From: Cellulophaga tyrosinoxydans
GTDB lineage: Bacteria > Bacteroidota > Bacteroidia > Flavobacteriales > Flavobacteriaceae
Assembly: GCF_900176415.1 (NCBI RefSeq)
Contig: NZ_FWXO01000006.1
Location: 1 to 64,000, forward strand
Direction: 5' to 3'
Length of the DNA stretch: 64,000 bases
Of the stretch, positions 8,935 to 17,458 are shown piece by piece. The stretch's first letter is position 1. Every line of letters begins with the position of its first letter. The translations under genes were made by a program, and so were the position numbers. The notes under the pieces were generated by a model. It was not told the origin of the DNA, did no database searches, and saw nothing but the letters and a program-made list of their open reading frames with translations.

Positions 8935-9234
8935 TTATAAAAATTTTAATATATAATTAGTCAATATTAAGAATACTGTGGAAATGGTTAAAGTTATTAT
9001 TATTTTATTGGAGTGTTTAATGGTGTAAAAATTATTTACCAATAAAAATCCAAATAGTAAAATAAGCGTATAGATGCCTGGATACATTTTAAAAGCGGCA
9101 ACAAACTCCCCTTGCAAAATAAGTGCAACGGAACGTTGAATACCACAGCCTGGGCAATCTACTCCAAATATTTTTTTACTAAAACATGGCAGCATATACT
9201 TCTCTGCATCAATAAAAAGAGATATTATACGCAT
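8935..9234 (-). CDS. DUF2752 family membrane protein
   Basis: A 99-residue protein with two predicted membrane helices in the C-terminal half. The N-terminal half carries FGVDCPGCGIQRSVALILQG, the DUF2752 signature (CPxCGxxRS). The paired Cys suggest a metal or redox site, but the function is unknown. It is the first gene of the cluster with the three CCC-motif paralogues and divergent from the gene at 9284. Confidence 0.85.
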   Translation of the reverse strand: MRIISLFIDAEKYMLPCFSKKIFGVDCPGCGIQRSVALILQGEFVAAFKMYPGIYTLILLFGFLLVNNFYTIKHSNKIIITLTISTVFLILTNYILKFL

Positions 9235-9271
9235 TTTACTATAAATTGAATTCTAAGCCGAAAATTACTAT

Positions 9272-9279
9272 TATTTTTG
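9272..9279 (+). promoter_or_regulatory. -7 promoter element of the 9284 gene
   Basis: TATTTTTG matches TAnnTTTG. Only 4 bases separate it from the ATG at 9284, so the start site would fall at or next to the start codon (possible leaderless mRNA). Confidence 0.55.
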
Positions 9280-9283
9280 ACCA

Positions 9284-9472
9284 ATGAAAATAAAACAAAT
9301 TATTTATTTTTTTATAATTCTAGCAGGAGCTCTAGTAATATCCTTTCAAAGTCTATTCAATACAAAAGAATATGCTTTGATAATTGGAATTATTTTACTC
9401 ATGTTTGGAATTTATAAAATGAGTACTTCATGGAAAGAAGATCAAACAAACCATAAGGATTCTGAAGCATGA
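9284..9472 (+). CDS. Small membrane protein, hypothetical
   Basis: A 62-residue protein with two hydrophobic helices (about residues 5-22 and 30-46) and a hydrophilic C-terminal tail. I do not recognise a family. Its stop codon overlaps the ATG of the Smr gene (ATGA at 9469-9472), a classic translational-coupling arrangement that supports its being translated. The promoter element lies 4 bases before the start. Confidence 0.65.
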   Translation: MKIKQIIYFFIILAGALVISFQSLFNTKEYALIIGIILLMFGIYKMSTSWKEDQTNHKDSEA

Positions 9473-10014
9473 ACTTTAAAAAAGGGGATAGGGTAGAGGC
9501 AATGGATGATACTATAACAGGTGTTATCCAATCAATAAATGAAACTAAAATTACTGTTTTAAGTGATGATGGTTTCTTATTAGTTTATCAGCCATCTGAA
9601 TTAATTAAAATAATTAATGATCGTAATTTAACTGTTAGTAATTACGAAGTAGCTAAAATTAAGGCTGAAAAGGCTATTAAAAAAAGGAAGAATACTCCTG
9701 TGGTAAAGCCTAAAGAACGCACAACACCAAAAATGGAGGTTGATCTACATATACATAATCTTGTTTCTTCGGAAAGAGGAATGAGTAATTATGATATATT
9801 AAACATACAAATGGAAACCGCTAAAAGACAACTCGATTTTGCAATAAGTAAAAAAATTCAAAAAGTTGTTTTTATCCACGGCGTAGGTCAGGGTGTTTTA
9901 AAAGAAGAATTACAGTTTCTTTTTGGTAGATATGACAATGTAAAATACTACGATGCAGATTATCAGAAATATGGTTTAGGCGCTACCGAAGTTTATATTT
10001 TTCAGAATGCTTAA
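9469..10014 (+). CDS. Smr-domain (MutS2 C-terminal-like) protein
   Basis: A 181-residue cytoplasmic protein. Residues ~1-55 form a small beta-barrel-like segment (KKGDRVEAMDDTITGVIQSI), followed by a basic linker and a C-terminal Smr domain (~residues 85-180). Smr landmarks are VDLHIHNL and VVFIHGVGQGVLKEEL. Smr domains are nucleic-acid binding and sometimes nick or cleave RNA or DNA; the HGxGxG loop is intact. The target is unknown. Coupled to the small membrane-protein gene upstream. Confidence 0.85.
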   Translation: MNFKKGDRVEAMDDTITGVIQSINETKITVLSDDGFLLVYQPSELIKIINDRNLTVSNYEVAKIKAEKAIKKRKNTPVVKPKERTTPKMEVDLHIHNLVSSERGMSNYDILNIQMETAKRQLDFAISKKIQKVVFIHGVGQGVLKEELQFLFGRYDNVKYYDADYQKYGLGATEVYIFQNA

Positions 10015-10517
10015 TTGGTAGTTATTGTACCAAATATATTCTCTCCAATATTGGTAATTCTTTGATTATTTCCGGTTTCTAGTGTTATTGCGGTTATCGT
10101 AATAAGATGTGTATGCGTTGGAACAGTTGCTGTAGTATCTAAAGTAGTTGTTATGGTTATCGATGCAGTAGTTGCTACTATCTCATCTTGAACAGTTGGT
10201 GAGGTTGGGGGAATATCACTGCAAAAATAAGTGTTTGTTACCGTGCCTGAGAAAAGGCGATAGATTATAGTTGATGCAGTTGTGCTTGTTAGTTCTAAAG
10301 CTACTGTACCTTCTTCATTTTTAAAAACATTAGCTGCTAAGCTTAAAATAAGTGCTTCGTCTGAATTTATTTTGAAAAGAATGGATGGTTGAGCCACATC
10401 TACTGTTTCGCATGTTTGTATAGTGCCAGCGCTAAAATCTATTGATTCTATTTGTAAATCGCCATCATCGCATGAGAAACAGAAAATAAGTAATAAAACA
10501 GAAAGTATTTTTTTCAT
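10011..10517 (-). CDS. Hypothetical lipoprotein
   Basis: A 168-residue predicted lipoprotein: the signal peptide ends in LIFCFSCDDG, with the lipidated Cys near residue 16. The mature part is rich in Thr, Ser and Ile and predicted beta. I do not recognise a named family. It converges on the Smr gene with a 4-nt overlap of the coding ends. The intergenic region upstream carries the cysteine desulfurase promoter on the other strand. Confidence 0.7.
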   Translation of the reverse strand: MKKILSVLLLIFCFSCDDGDLQIESIDFSAGTIQTCETVDVAQPSILFKINSDEALILSLAANVFKNEEGTVALELTSTTASTIIYRLFSGTVTNTYFCSDIPPTSPTVQDEIVATTASITITTTLDTTATVPTHTHLITITAITLETGNNQRITNIGENIFGTITTN

Positions 10518-10634
10518 TTTGATAGTATCTAATGTGGTTTTACAAATTTAATTCTTGCTGATAATATCAGTCTACACTAATAATTTTCAAATTTACAAGA
10601 ATTAGCTTTTAAAATCCTAGAGGTTTATGTTCAA

Positions 10635-10669
10635 TTTGTGAGAAAGAAAGTAAAATTCTATTAATTTTG
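10635..10669 (+). promoter_or_regulatory. Promoter of the cysteine desulfurase gene
   Basis: A -33 TTTG at 10635-10638 and a -7 TAATTTTG at 10662-10669 are 23 nt apart, close to the Bacteroidota consensus. Because the -7 element covers the GTG at 10669, that codon cannot be the start and the ATG at 10696 is chosen. Confidence 0.75.
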
Positions 10670-10695
10670 TGATTTTTGAAACCGAAATACACCAC

Positions 10696-11844
10696 ATGCA
10701 AAAAGTCTATTTAGATAATGCTGCTACAACACAAGTAAGAGCATCTGTAATTGAAAAAATGCAACAGGCTTTGGCTGATTGTTATGGAAACCCTTCTTCA
10801 ACACATAGTTTTGGGCGCTCAGCTAAAACAGCTATTGAGAAAACTAGAAAAATCATTGCAAAGTACTTAAATGCACACCCTTCTGAAATTATATTTACCT
10901 CTGGAGGTACCGAGGCAGATAATATGATTTTGCGTTGTGCTGTTCGCGATTTAGGGGTGAAAACTATAATCACGTCAAAAATAGAACATCATGCAGTACT
11001 ACACACTGTGGAAGAACTAGAAAAGGAATATGGAATTGCGGTGCATTATGTGGAGTTAGACACATATGGAAATCCAAAATTGGATCATCTAGAACAATTA
11101 TTGCAAAAAGATGAAACTAAAAAGCTCGTGAGTTTAATGCATGTAAATAATGAAATAGGAAATATAACACCTATTGCCATTGTTGCTGATTTATGTAAAA
11201 AACACCATGCTTTATTTCATTCTGATACCGTTCAGTCTTTGGGGCATTTGCCTTTTGATGTTCAAGAAATAAAAGCAGATTTTTTAACGGCTGCTGCACA
11301 TAAATTCCATGGCCCTAAAGGTATAGGTTTTGCATTTGTTAGACGCAATTCTGGCTTAAAACCATTACTTTTTGGTGGTTCTCAAGAACGTGGTTTTAGA
11401 GCAGGTACAGAAGCTTTTCATAATATAGTAGGGCTAGAAGAGGCTTTTGTTTGTGCCTATGAAAATTTACAAGAAGAAAGAGATCAGGTTTTGGCGCTAA
11501 AAAAATATTTTATTGAAAATTTAAAATTGGCATTACCAGAAGTTGAATATAATGGACATTCAGGCGATTTGGAGAAAAGCACCTATACTTTGGTGAATGC
11601 TAGATTACCTTTTGATCAACAAAAATCTTTGATGCTTTTATTTCAGTTAGATATGAAAGGAATTGCCTGTTCAAAAGGCAGTGCATGTCAATCTGGGAGC
11701 GATTTGGGTTCGCATGTGTTGACACAAATATTAAGTGTAGAAGAAATGAAAAAACCATCCATTAGATTTTCATTTTCAAAATACACAACAAAGGAAGAGT
11801 TAGACTACGTAATTAATGAATTAAAGCTGTTTGCCGAAAACTAA
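10696..11844 (+). CDS. Cysteine desulfurase family protein (IscS/NifS-like)
   Basis: A 382-residue class V PLP enzyme that releases sulfur from cysteine for Fe-S clusters or thio-modified tRNA. It starts MQKVYLDNAATTQ. The frame is open 27 bp further upstream, but that stretch lies in the promoter. Visible motifs are the HNEIGNITP-type segment (VNNEIGN), SDTVQS, the PLP-Lys in AAAHKFHGPKG, and the sulfur-carrying Cys in GIACSKGSACQSGS. No isc/suf genes are adjacent; mnmA, a possible user of its sulfur, is 41 kb away. Confidence 0.9.
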   Translation: MQKVYLDNAATTQVRASVIEKMQQALADCYGNPSSTHSFGRSAKTAIEKTRKIIAKYLNAHPSEIIFTSGGTEADNMILRCAVRDLGVKTIITSKIEHHAVLHTVEELEKEYGIAVHYVELDTYGNPKLDHLEQLLQKDETKKLVSLMHVNNEIGNITPIAIVADLCKKHHALFHSDTVQSLGHLPFDVQEIKADFLTAAAHKFHGPKGIGFAFVRRNSGLKPLLFGGSQERGFRAGTEAFHNIVGLEEAFVCAYENLQEERDQVLALKKYFIENLKLALPEVEYNGHSGDLEKSTYTLVNARLPFDQQKSLMLLFQLDMKGIACSKGSACQSGSDLGSHVLTQILSVEEMKKPSIRFSFSKYTTKEELDYVINELKLFAEN

Positions 11845-11846
11845 AA

Positions 11847-12494
11847 TTACTTTTTAGCTTTTACACGTTCTTTGTCGTAAGGAAATTTCTTGGTAGCTTG
11901 CTTCATCATTAAATCAATTAAATCTTTGGTGTTTTTGCCCGATTTTTTATTGATTTTCTTTTCGTAACGCCAAAGTAATTTGCCAGATTTCCCATCGCTT
12001 ATTTTGATGCCAATTCTGCCATAATCAGCATCACCTAAAATATAATCTATAAAGCTAAACTCCGACGGGATACCATCAGACAATAAAATGTTAAGATGAG
12101 TGTTGCCACTTATAATACCGTCTACCTCCAATATTTTGCATAATTCCTTAATACTATAAATATCAATATTTGCATAGGTGATATTGTTTTGGGCTAGTAT
12201 GGCATTAGTATTTTTAGTGTTTTGAAAATTTACTGTAAATCTTTTTTTCTTTTTAGGTTGTGAAAAATAAACCTCTAAGGCATCTTGTACAGCATAACCT
12301 TCGCGTTGTTCTAACTTTTTTTTCTCGTCACTTGTCACTTCTTTTTCCAAATCCAAATCGGTAAAAAATGGAAGAATGGCTAATTCTTTATGATTTTTAG
12401 ATAGTTCATTAAAATTAGGGCTTTCGTAAATATCTTTTTGAGAGAAAGACATTTGAAAACTTATAAAAAGGAATGCTACTATAATTTTTTTCAT
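11847..12494 (-). CDS. Exported protein of unknown function
   Basis: A 215-residue exported protein with a signal peptide (MKKIIVAFLFISFQMSFSQ). The body has the feel of CsgG/GNA1162-like periplasmic domains (LAILPFFTDLDLEK early, then VDGIISGNTHL and KISDGKSGKLLWRYEKK), but this is a weak resemblance. A basic tail follows. It lies 9 bp after the TonB-dependent receptor gene, so it is probably the last gene of the M23-receptor operon and may serve the same envelope process. Confidence 0.65.
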   Translation of the reverse strand: MKKIIVAFLFISFQMSFSQKDIYESPNFNELSKNHKELAILPFFTDLDLEKEVTSDEKKKLEQREGYAVQDALEVYFSQPKKKKRFTVNFQNTKNTNAILAQNNITYANIDIYSIKELCKILEVDGIISGNTHLNILLSDGIPSEFSFIDYILGDADYGRIGIKISDGKSGKLLWRYEKKINKKSGKNTKDLIDLMMKQATKKFPYDKERVKAKK

Positions 12495-12503
12495 TGTACT
12501 TTT

Positions 12504-14948
12504 TTAAAACCTCATGTGAATTTTAATATTTAAAATTCTACTTGTTAAATAATTTGGCACGGCATACTGTTGTTTTGTGTCAATATCTCTTACCCATGTA
12601 TTGGTAATAGAATTTTGATTGTTAAACATATTGAAAATTTCGAATCCACCAGAAAGTTCTTCGAAACTATTCAGCCAGCTGTTTTTAGGTGCTTTTTTGT
12701 TTTCGCCTACAAAAGTATATGAAATTCCTAAATCTGCCCGCTTATAATCTCTTAATCTACTATTAAAGTTATAAGGATCTGAATAATTTGGAGATCCTCC
12801 TGGAAGTCCTGTATTGTAAACTAAATTTAAATACATTTTTACATCTGGAATAGTGGGTATGTAATCTTGAAATAAAATCCCCAATTTTAGTCTTTGATCC
12901 GTTGGTCTAGAAATATAACCTCTATTAGTACTATTTTCTTCTGTTTTTAAATACCCTAAACTAATCCATGATTCTGTTCCAGGAACAAATGCTCCTGTCA
13001 TTCTAAAATCTGCACCATAAACGTAGGCTGTTGCGTCATTATTGGCTACATATCTTATGCGAACATCTTCTAAAGTATAGGTGTTGACATTGGATAAATT
13101 TTTATAATAAATGTCGCTTATTAATTTAAACGGTCCATCCCAAAGCATAAAACTATACTCATTACTCAATACCAAATGAAAAGATTTTTGTGCTTTTACA
13201 TCGGGGTTTACACGGCCGTCATTTGCTCTTAATTCTCTATAAAATGGGGGTTGATGATAAATACCGGCTGCGAGTTTAAAAAGCATATCTTTTTTCCAAT
13301 CTGGTTTAATAGCAAATTGGCCTCTGGGGCTAAATATAAATTGACCTTTTGATTCATTAGTATCATGTGATACGGACCAAAATTGGCCTCTAATACCTAA
13401 GTTATAATACACCTCATTACGACCTAATTGTATTTGATTGCTTAATTGTACGTAGCCCGAAACTCTATTGGTTTGTACAAAATTTGTAGCGTTAATACTT
13501 TGCAAGGCTTCAAGCGGCGCAGTAAAAGGCTCTTCTGGTTGATTGTTGAAAAATTCTGATGAGTTAGGTCTTACAAAATAACCTAATGAATCTAAAAATT
13601 CTGATTCCCGTAATTGATCTCTAATGTCTTCATGGGTATATTTTAAACTCCAATCTATAGCCTTTTTATTGGTGGTAAATTTTCCTTTGTGCTCAATATT
13701 AAAAATTAATGCATCTAAAGTGTTTCTAGCTCTATTAAATTGAGTGCCCAGTCTTTTAACATTGCTAATTTCTCCTAAACTAGTGTCTAAGTCTCCTAAT
13801 TCATATTGTGCAATGACGTCCGAAGCTTCTTCTTCTAATGCATGATATATTGATGGGATAAGTTTTAATACTGTTTTATCATTTACAATGTAAGTAGCTT
13901 TTAAGGCCCCTAATGTTGTAGTGTATTTGTTTTTTTCGCTACCTGCATAAAATATGGAAAGTGATTTTGGGTCATTGAGGGTACCAAAATTTGTGGTTCT
14001 GGTCTTAGGTTGATTTTGATAATTGTTTAATGAAATATTCCCTAGAAAACCTAAATTAAATTTATTTGAAAAGCTGTAGTTTTCATAAGTTTGAAAATCA
14101 AATGCAATGGGGTTGATATTTGTTGTTGTTTGTTGGCTATTAATAAATAAGCTGTTATCTCTATACCGTATACCTGTAATGCTGCTCAGTTTTTTGTTAG
14201 CACTGCTCGTTTCTAGGGTTGTACTTGCACCGAGTAAACTAGCATCAACCTGTAATCCAAAATTTACGGGTGTTTTATAAGTAATATCTAATACCGAGGA
14301 TAATTTGTCACCGTATTTAGCTTGAAACCCGCCTGCTGAAAACTTTACGTTTTGTATCATAGCACTATTTATAAAACTTAAGCTTTCTTGTTGACCAGAT
14401 CGTATTAGAAATGGGCGGTAAACTTCAATTTCATTGACATAAATCAAGTTTTCATCATAATTACCTCCACGCACATTGTATTGCGTGCTCAATTCATTAT
14501 TTGAAGAAACTCCTGGGAGTAGTTTTAGTATATTCTCAACACCTGCATTAGCTCCTGGTATTAATCGAATTAAACTTGGATTTATGGTAGTAATTGCTGA
14601 GACTGTCTTTTCTCCCGTTGCGGTAAGCGTTATTTCATCAATTTGTGTAACGTCTGAGTTTAGAATAGGATTAAACTCAAAAGTTTCGTTGGTGGAAAGG
14701 AGTAGGTTTTTAAGTGTAACCTCTTTAAAGCCAACATGTGTAAAGGTAATGGTAACAGGGAGATCGGCGGTTATCTCCAATAAATAGAATCCGTTTTTAT
14801 CAGAACTCGTACCGTGGTTATCGGTGCTGATATTAACATTCGATAAAGCCTCATTATTCTTATCTAAAATTACACCCGTTATGATGGCTTTTTGAGCCAT
14901 GATACAGCTGGGGATTATGAAAAATAAGAATAACTTTAACGTTCTCAA
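12504..14948 (-). CDS. TonB-dependent receptor with carboxypeptidase-like regulatory domain
   Basis: An 814-residue outer-membrane transporter energised by TonB-ExbBD. Order: signal peptide (1-18), carboxypeptidase-like beta-sandwich (~20-105, AIITGVILDKNNEALSNV), plug (~110-225, with QYNVRGGNYDENLIYVNEIE), then the beta-barrel ending in the C-terminal ILNIKIHMRF with terminal Phe. The start is TTG, three bases after the M23 stop; the only nearby ATG would remove the signal peptide. No SusD partner is adjacent, so the substrate is unknown and need not be a glycan. Confidence 0.88.
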   Translation of the reverse strand: MRTLKLFLFFIIPSCIMAQKAIITGVILDKNNEALSNVNISTDNHGTSSDKNGFYLLEITADLPVTITFTHVGFKEVTLKNLLLSTNETFEFNPILNSDVTQIDEITLTATGEKTVSAITTINPSLIRLIPGANAGVENILKLLPGVSSNNELSTQYNVRGGNYDENLIYVNEIEVYRPFLIRSGQQESLSFINSAMIQNVKFSAGGFQAKYGDKLSSVLDITYKTPVNFGLQVDASLLGASTTLETSSANKKLSSITGIRYRDNSLFINSQQTTTNINPIAFDFQTYENYSFSNKFNLGFLGNISLNNYQNQPKTRTTNFGTLNDPKSLSIFYAGSEKNKYTTTLGALKATYIVNDKTVLKLIPSIYHALEEEASDVIAQYELGDLDTSLGEISNVKRLGTQFNRARNTLDALIFNIEHKGKFTTNKKAIDWSLKYTHEDIRDQLRESEFLDSLGYFVRPNSSEFFNNQPEEPFTAPLEALQSINATNFVQTNRVSGYVQLSNQIQLGRNEVYYNLGIRGQFWSVSHDTNESKGQFIFSPRGQFAIKPDWKKDMLFKLAAGIYHQPPFYRELRANDGRVNPDVKAQKSFHLVLSNEYSFMLWDGPFKLISDIYYKNLSNVNTYTLEDVRIRYVANNDATAYVYGADFRMTGAFVPGTESWISLGYLKTEENSTNRGYISRPTDQRLKLGILFQDYIPTIPDVKMYLNLVYNTGLPGGSPNYSDPYNFNSRLRDYKRADLGISYTFVGENKKAPKNSWLNSFEELSGGFEIFNMFNNQNSITNTWVRDIDTKQQYAVPNYLTSRILNIKIHMRF

Positions 14949-14951
14949 TAG

Positions 14952-16643
14952 TTACTTTCTATAAAATGTGCTCTTAAAGGTAGTACTATTCCCAACATTG
15001 TCGGTCACGATAACTTCAAGATCGCATTTTTTTTGATCTGTAATATTGGCGTCAAAATTATAAGTAATGGTATTTTTTTTAGGTTCGTATTCCATTAAAA
15101 TCCATTTTCCATTGAGGGTAGCAGAATAGGTGTCAATACCACTCAAATCATCAGAAATTTCTAAGCTTAAATATTTGAAATTTGTTAACCACTGGTTTTC
15201 TTTAAAATTTTTAGAACGCACTTTTGGTGCTATACTATCTTTAGCTATGGTATAGGTTCCTAAATCTCTAGTTCTTGTGGAGAATGTTTTACCTCTTTTA
15301 TAGGTTGAAACATAATTAGGTATTAACTTGCTGTTTAGCCTTGCAATAAAAAGTTGTGGCAATTCTTCAGCCGAATATTTAGAAGTATCAAATGTAATTG
15401 TGAAGTTTTGATGCGCGGGTACTGTGCTATTGTGAATTTTTACAGTATCGATACCTTTTTCTAAATCAATATAAAAATCCTCGTAAAAAGTATTTGCAGG
15501 AAAATACACTTGCGCACCACCTAAATCGTAGGTGTTTGGTTTTTTAGCTATTAAAAAAGTATCTGTTTTGTCCTCTTTTTTTCTGATTTTGACATCCTCT
15601 TTTTTGCCTTCAATAGGGATGGTAACTTTAGTAGTATTATTTTCTATGTCTTTCATGAAAATATCAACTGAATAACTTAGACCTTCAGAAACATTAATTT
15701 TTCCATCGTTATAAGTTTCTTTGTAAATACTCATGTTATTTCTAGGTGTTTTAAACAAGCGTTGAATACGTTGTCTATAGATTCCAAAATGTTTATAATC
15801 TATAAGTGTATTTATATATCTTGTTTCACCAAATGAAAATGATTCTAAGTCATAGTCAAGATAAGTTTTGCCATTCACTTGCATTTGTACTTTGTATAAA
15901 CCATTCTGGTTTGCTGCCAAATCTTGTCGATCAAAGGAGTTTATCCCAAATCCAATAGTTCCGTTGGCGTATACTTTTTCTGCTAAAAAAGAGCCGTCAC
16001 TTTGTTTAGAAAATTTTAATTCAATTTTATCATTACTCTGGTTTACTTGACTGTTTTGATCTAATGGATACACATATAAGTTAGATAATATGGGCAGGGT
16101 GTTGTCTTTAATATCCAAACCATATAATAATGGGTTAGTAGGTTTTTCAGAAACACTACTTCTAATTTCAAAATGTAAATGTGGTCCAGAAGACCCACCG
16201 GTATTGCCGGTGTAAGCAATAACTTCACCTTTTTCTAGTTTTAGTTCGTCAAAATCAGGAAAAACTTCAATCTCGTATGATTTTTTCTCGTATTGAATTT
16301 TATTTACGTAAGCTTCTATTTTGGGAGAGAATTTTTGAAGATGTCCGTAAACCGATGTATATCCATTTGGATGTGCAACGTATAATACTTTTCCATAACC
16401 CCATAGCGATACCTTTATACGTGTTACAACACCATCTGCAATGGCGTAAGTTTTTAATCCTTCACGTTGCTGCGTTTTAATATCTATTCCTGAATGAAAA
16501 TGATTGCTACGCAATTCTCCAAATGTTCCAGCTAATATTAGTGGAATATCTAAAGGAGATCTAAAAGCGTCTTGTGGATAATTTTCTTGGGAAATTAATG
16601 CGGTACTAATCAAAAATAATAAACCAAATATGGTTGCTCTCAT
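14952..16643 (-). CDS. M23 family metallopeptidase (LytM-type)
   Basis: A 563-residue exported protein. A signal peptide (1-18) is followed by an M23 domain (about 30-165) with zinc ligands in HSGID (H50, D54) and the HLH at 155-157 in SGPHLHFEIR; H101 is also in place. M23 enzymes cleave peptidoglycan cross-bridges. The remaining ~400 residues are beta-rich with no recognised domain, unusually long for the family and perhaps for wall or outer-membrane contact. First gene of an operon with the TonB receptor. Confidence 0.88.
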   Translation of the reverse strand: MRATIFGLLFLISTALISQENYPQDAFRSPLDIPLILAGTFGELRSNHFHSGIDIKTQQREGLKTYAIADGVVTRIKVSLWGYGKVLYVAHPNGYTSVYGHLQKFSPKIEAYVNKIQYEKKSYEIEVFPDFDELKLEKGEVIAYTGNTGGSSGPHLHFEIRSSVSEKPTNPLLYGLDIKDNTLPILSNLYVYPLDQNSQVNQSNDKIELKFSKQSDGSFLAEKVYANGTIGFGINSFDRQDLAANQNGLYKVQMQVNGKTYLDYDLESFSFGETRYINTLIDYKHFGIYRQRIQRLFKTPRNNMSIYKETYNDGKINVSEGLSYSVDIFMKDIENNTTKVTIPIEGKKEDVKIRKKEDKTDTFLIAKKPNTYDLGGAQVYFPANTFYEDFYIDLEKGIDTVKIHNSTVPAHQNFTITFDTSKYSAEELPQLFIARLNSKLIPNYVSTYKRGKTFSTRTRDLGTYTIAKDSIAPKVRSKNFKENQWLTNFKYLSLEISDDLSGIDTYSATLNGKWILMEYEPKKNTITYNFDANITDQKKCDLEVIVTDNVGNSTTFKSTFYRK

Positions 16644-16771
16644 AATTCTATTAACTTAAAGTACGAATGTAATTAATACAAATTAAACATTAAAAACATT
16701 AACCATTTAAATAAAAATTAAGCCTAAGTTTTGGTAAAAAAGCAACTAAATAAATAATATTTAAAAAAGAA

Positions 16772-16802
16772 TTGGGAAGTCTTAAGATGTGTGTTAACTT
16801 TG
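16772..16802 (+). promoter_or_regulatory. Promoter of the coiled-coil/zapA operon
   Basis: TTG at 16772-16774 and TAACTTTG at 16795-16802 are separated by 20 nt. The element covers the GTG at 16791, so translation must begin further downstream, at the ATG 16809 or more likely 16827. Confidence 0.7.
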
Positions 16803-16826
16803 TGTAAAATGCATGGTCATTTGCAC

Positions 16827-17117
16827 ATGAGTGAATTAGTAGAAATAGTAGACTCTTTAGAGAACAAAATCAGCAAGTTACTGCACAAGATCGAATTGTT
16901 GCAGCAAACAAATCTGAATTTAGAGAAAGAGCTTTTAGTTGTAAAAAACGAAAAAAACGACACTATTAATTCATTAACGGCTTGGGAAGAGAAATATAAC
17001 GCTCTTAAGTTAGCAAATTCTATGCTGGGTAGTAATACGAATAAAACTGAAGCTAAGCTTAAAATAAATACATTAATCAGAGAGTTGGATCATTGTATCG
17101 CACAATTGTCTGAATAA
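16827..17117 (+). CDS. Small coiled-coil protein upstream of ZapA
   Basis: A 96-residue protein starting MSELVEIVDSLENKISKLLH, almost entirely a predicted coiled coil with heptad Leu/Ile, ending in a second short helix. It has no signal peptide. The start at 16827 is preferred because the longer frame enters the promoter; ATG 16809 is an alternative. It lies 10 bp before zapA. Size and structure recall ZapB, the coiled-coil partner of ZapA in Gammaproteobacteria, but sequence homology is not claimed. Confidence 0.75.
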   Translation: MSELVEIVDSLENKISKLLHKIELLQQTNLNLEKELLVVKNEKNDTINSLTAWEEKYNALKLANSMLGSNTNKTEAKLKINTLIRELDHCIAQLSE

Positions 17118-17127
17118 TACAAATACA

Positions 17128-17424
17128 ATGGCGGAGAAGCTTAAAATAAAACTTTCGATTGCAGATAGGGTATATCCATTAACGATAGATCCTAGTCAAG
17201 AAGAAGGATTGCGAAAGGCAGCCAAAAATATTGAGCAGCTCGCAAAGAATTTTGAGCAGAATTATGCTGTCCGAGATAAGCAAGATGTATTGGCCATGTG
17301 TGCCTTACAGTTTGCTTCAAAAATTGAGCAGCGGAGTATTGAACAAATGGAAGACACCACAGAAGTTACGGCAAAACTAAAAGCCTTAGATGAATTAGTG
17401 TCTCAAAAGCTTAGTGTAAAATAA
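17128..17424 (+). CDS. zapA: Cell division protein ZapA
   Basis: A 98-residue cytoplasmic protein that bundles FtsZ filaments at the division ring. The N-terminal domain (KIKLSIADRVYPLTIDPSQEEG) and the following helix with AAKNIEQLAKNF match ZapA, and the C-terminal half is coiled coil with ALQFASKIEQ. The length is normal. It sits after the small coiled-coil gene and before a probable 6S RNA and rny, comparable to the zapA-ssrS order of Gammaproteobacteria. Confidence 0.85.
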   Translation: MAEKLKIKLSIADRVYPLTIDPSQEEGLRKAAKNIEQLAKNFEQNYAVRDKQDVLAMCALQFASKIEQRSIEQMEDTTEVTAKLKALDELVSQKLSVK

Positions 17425-17458
17425 AGTAAATACGTTCTTTAAAATAAATAAAGTTACT

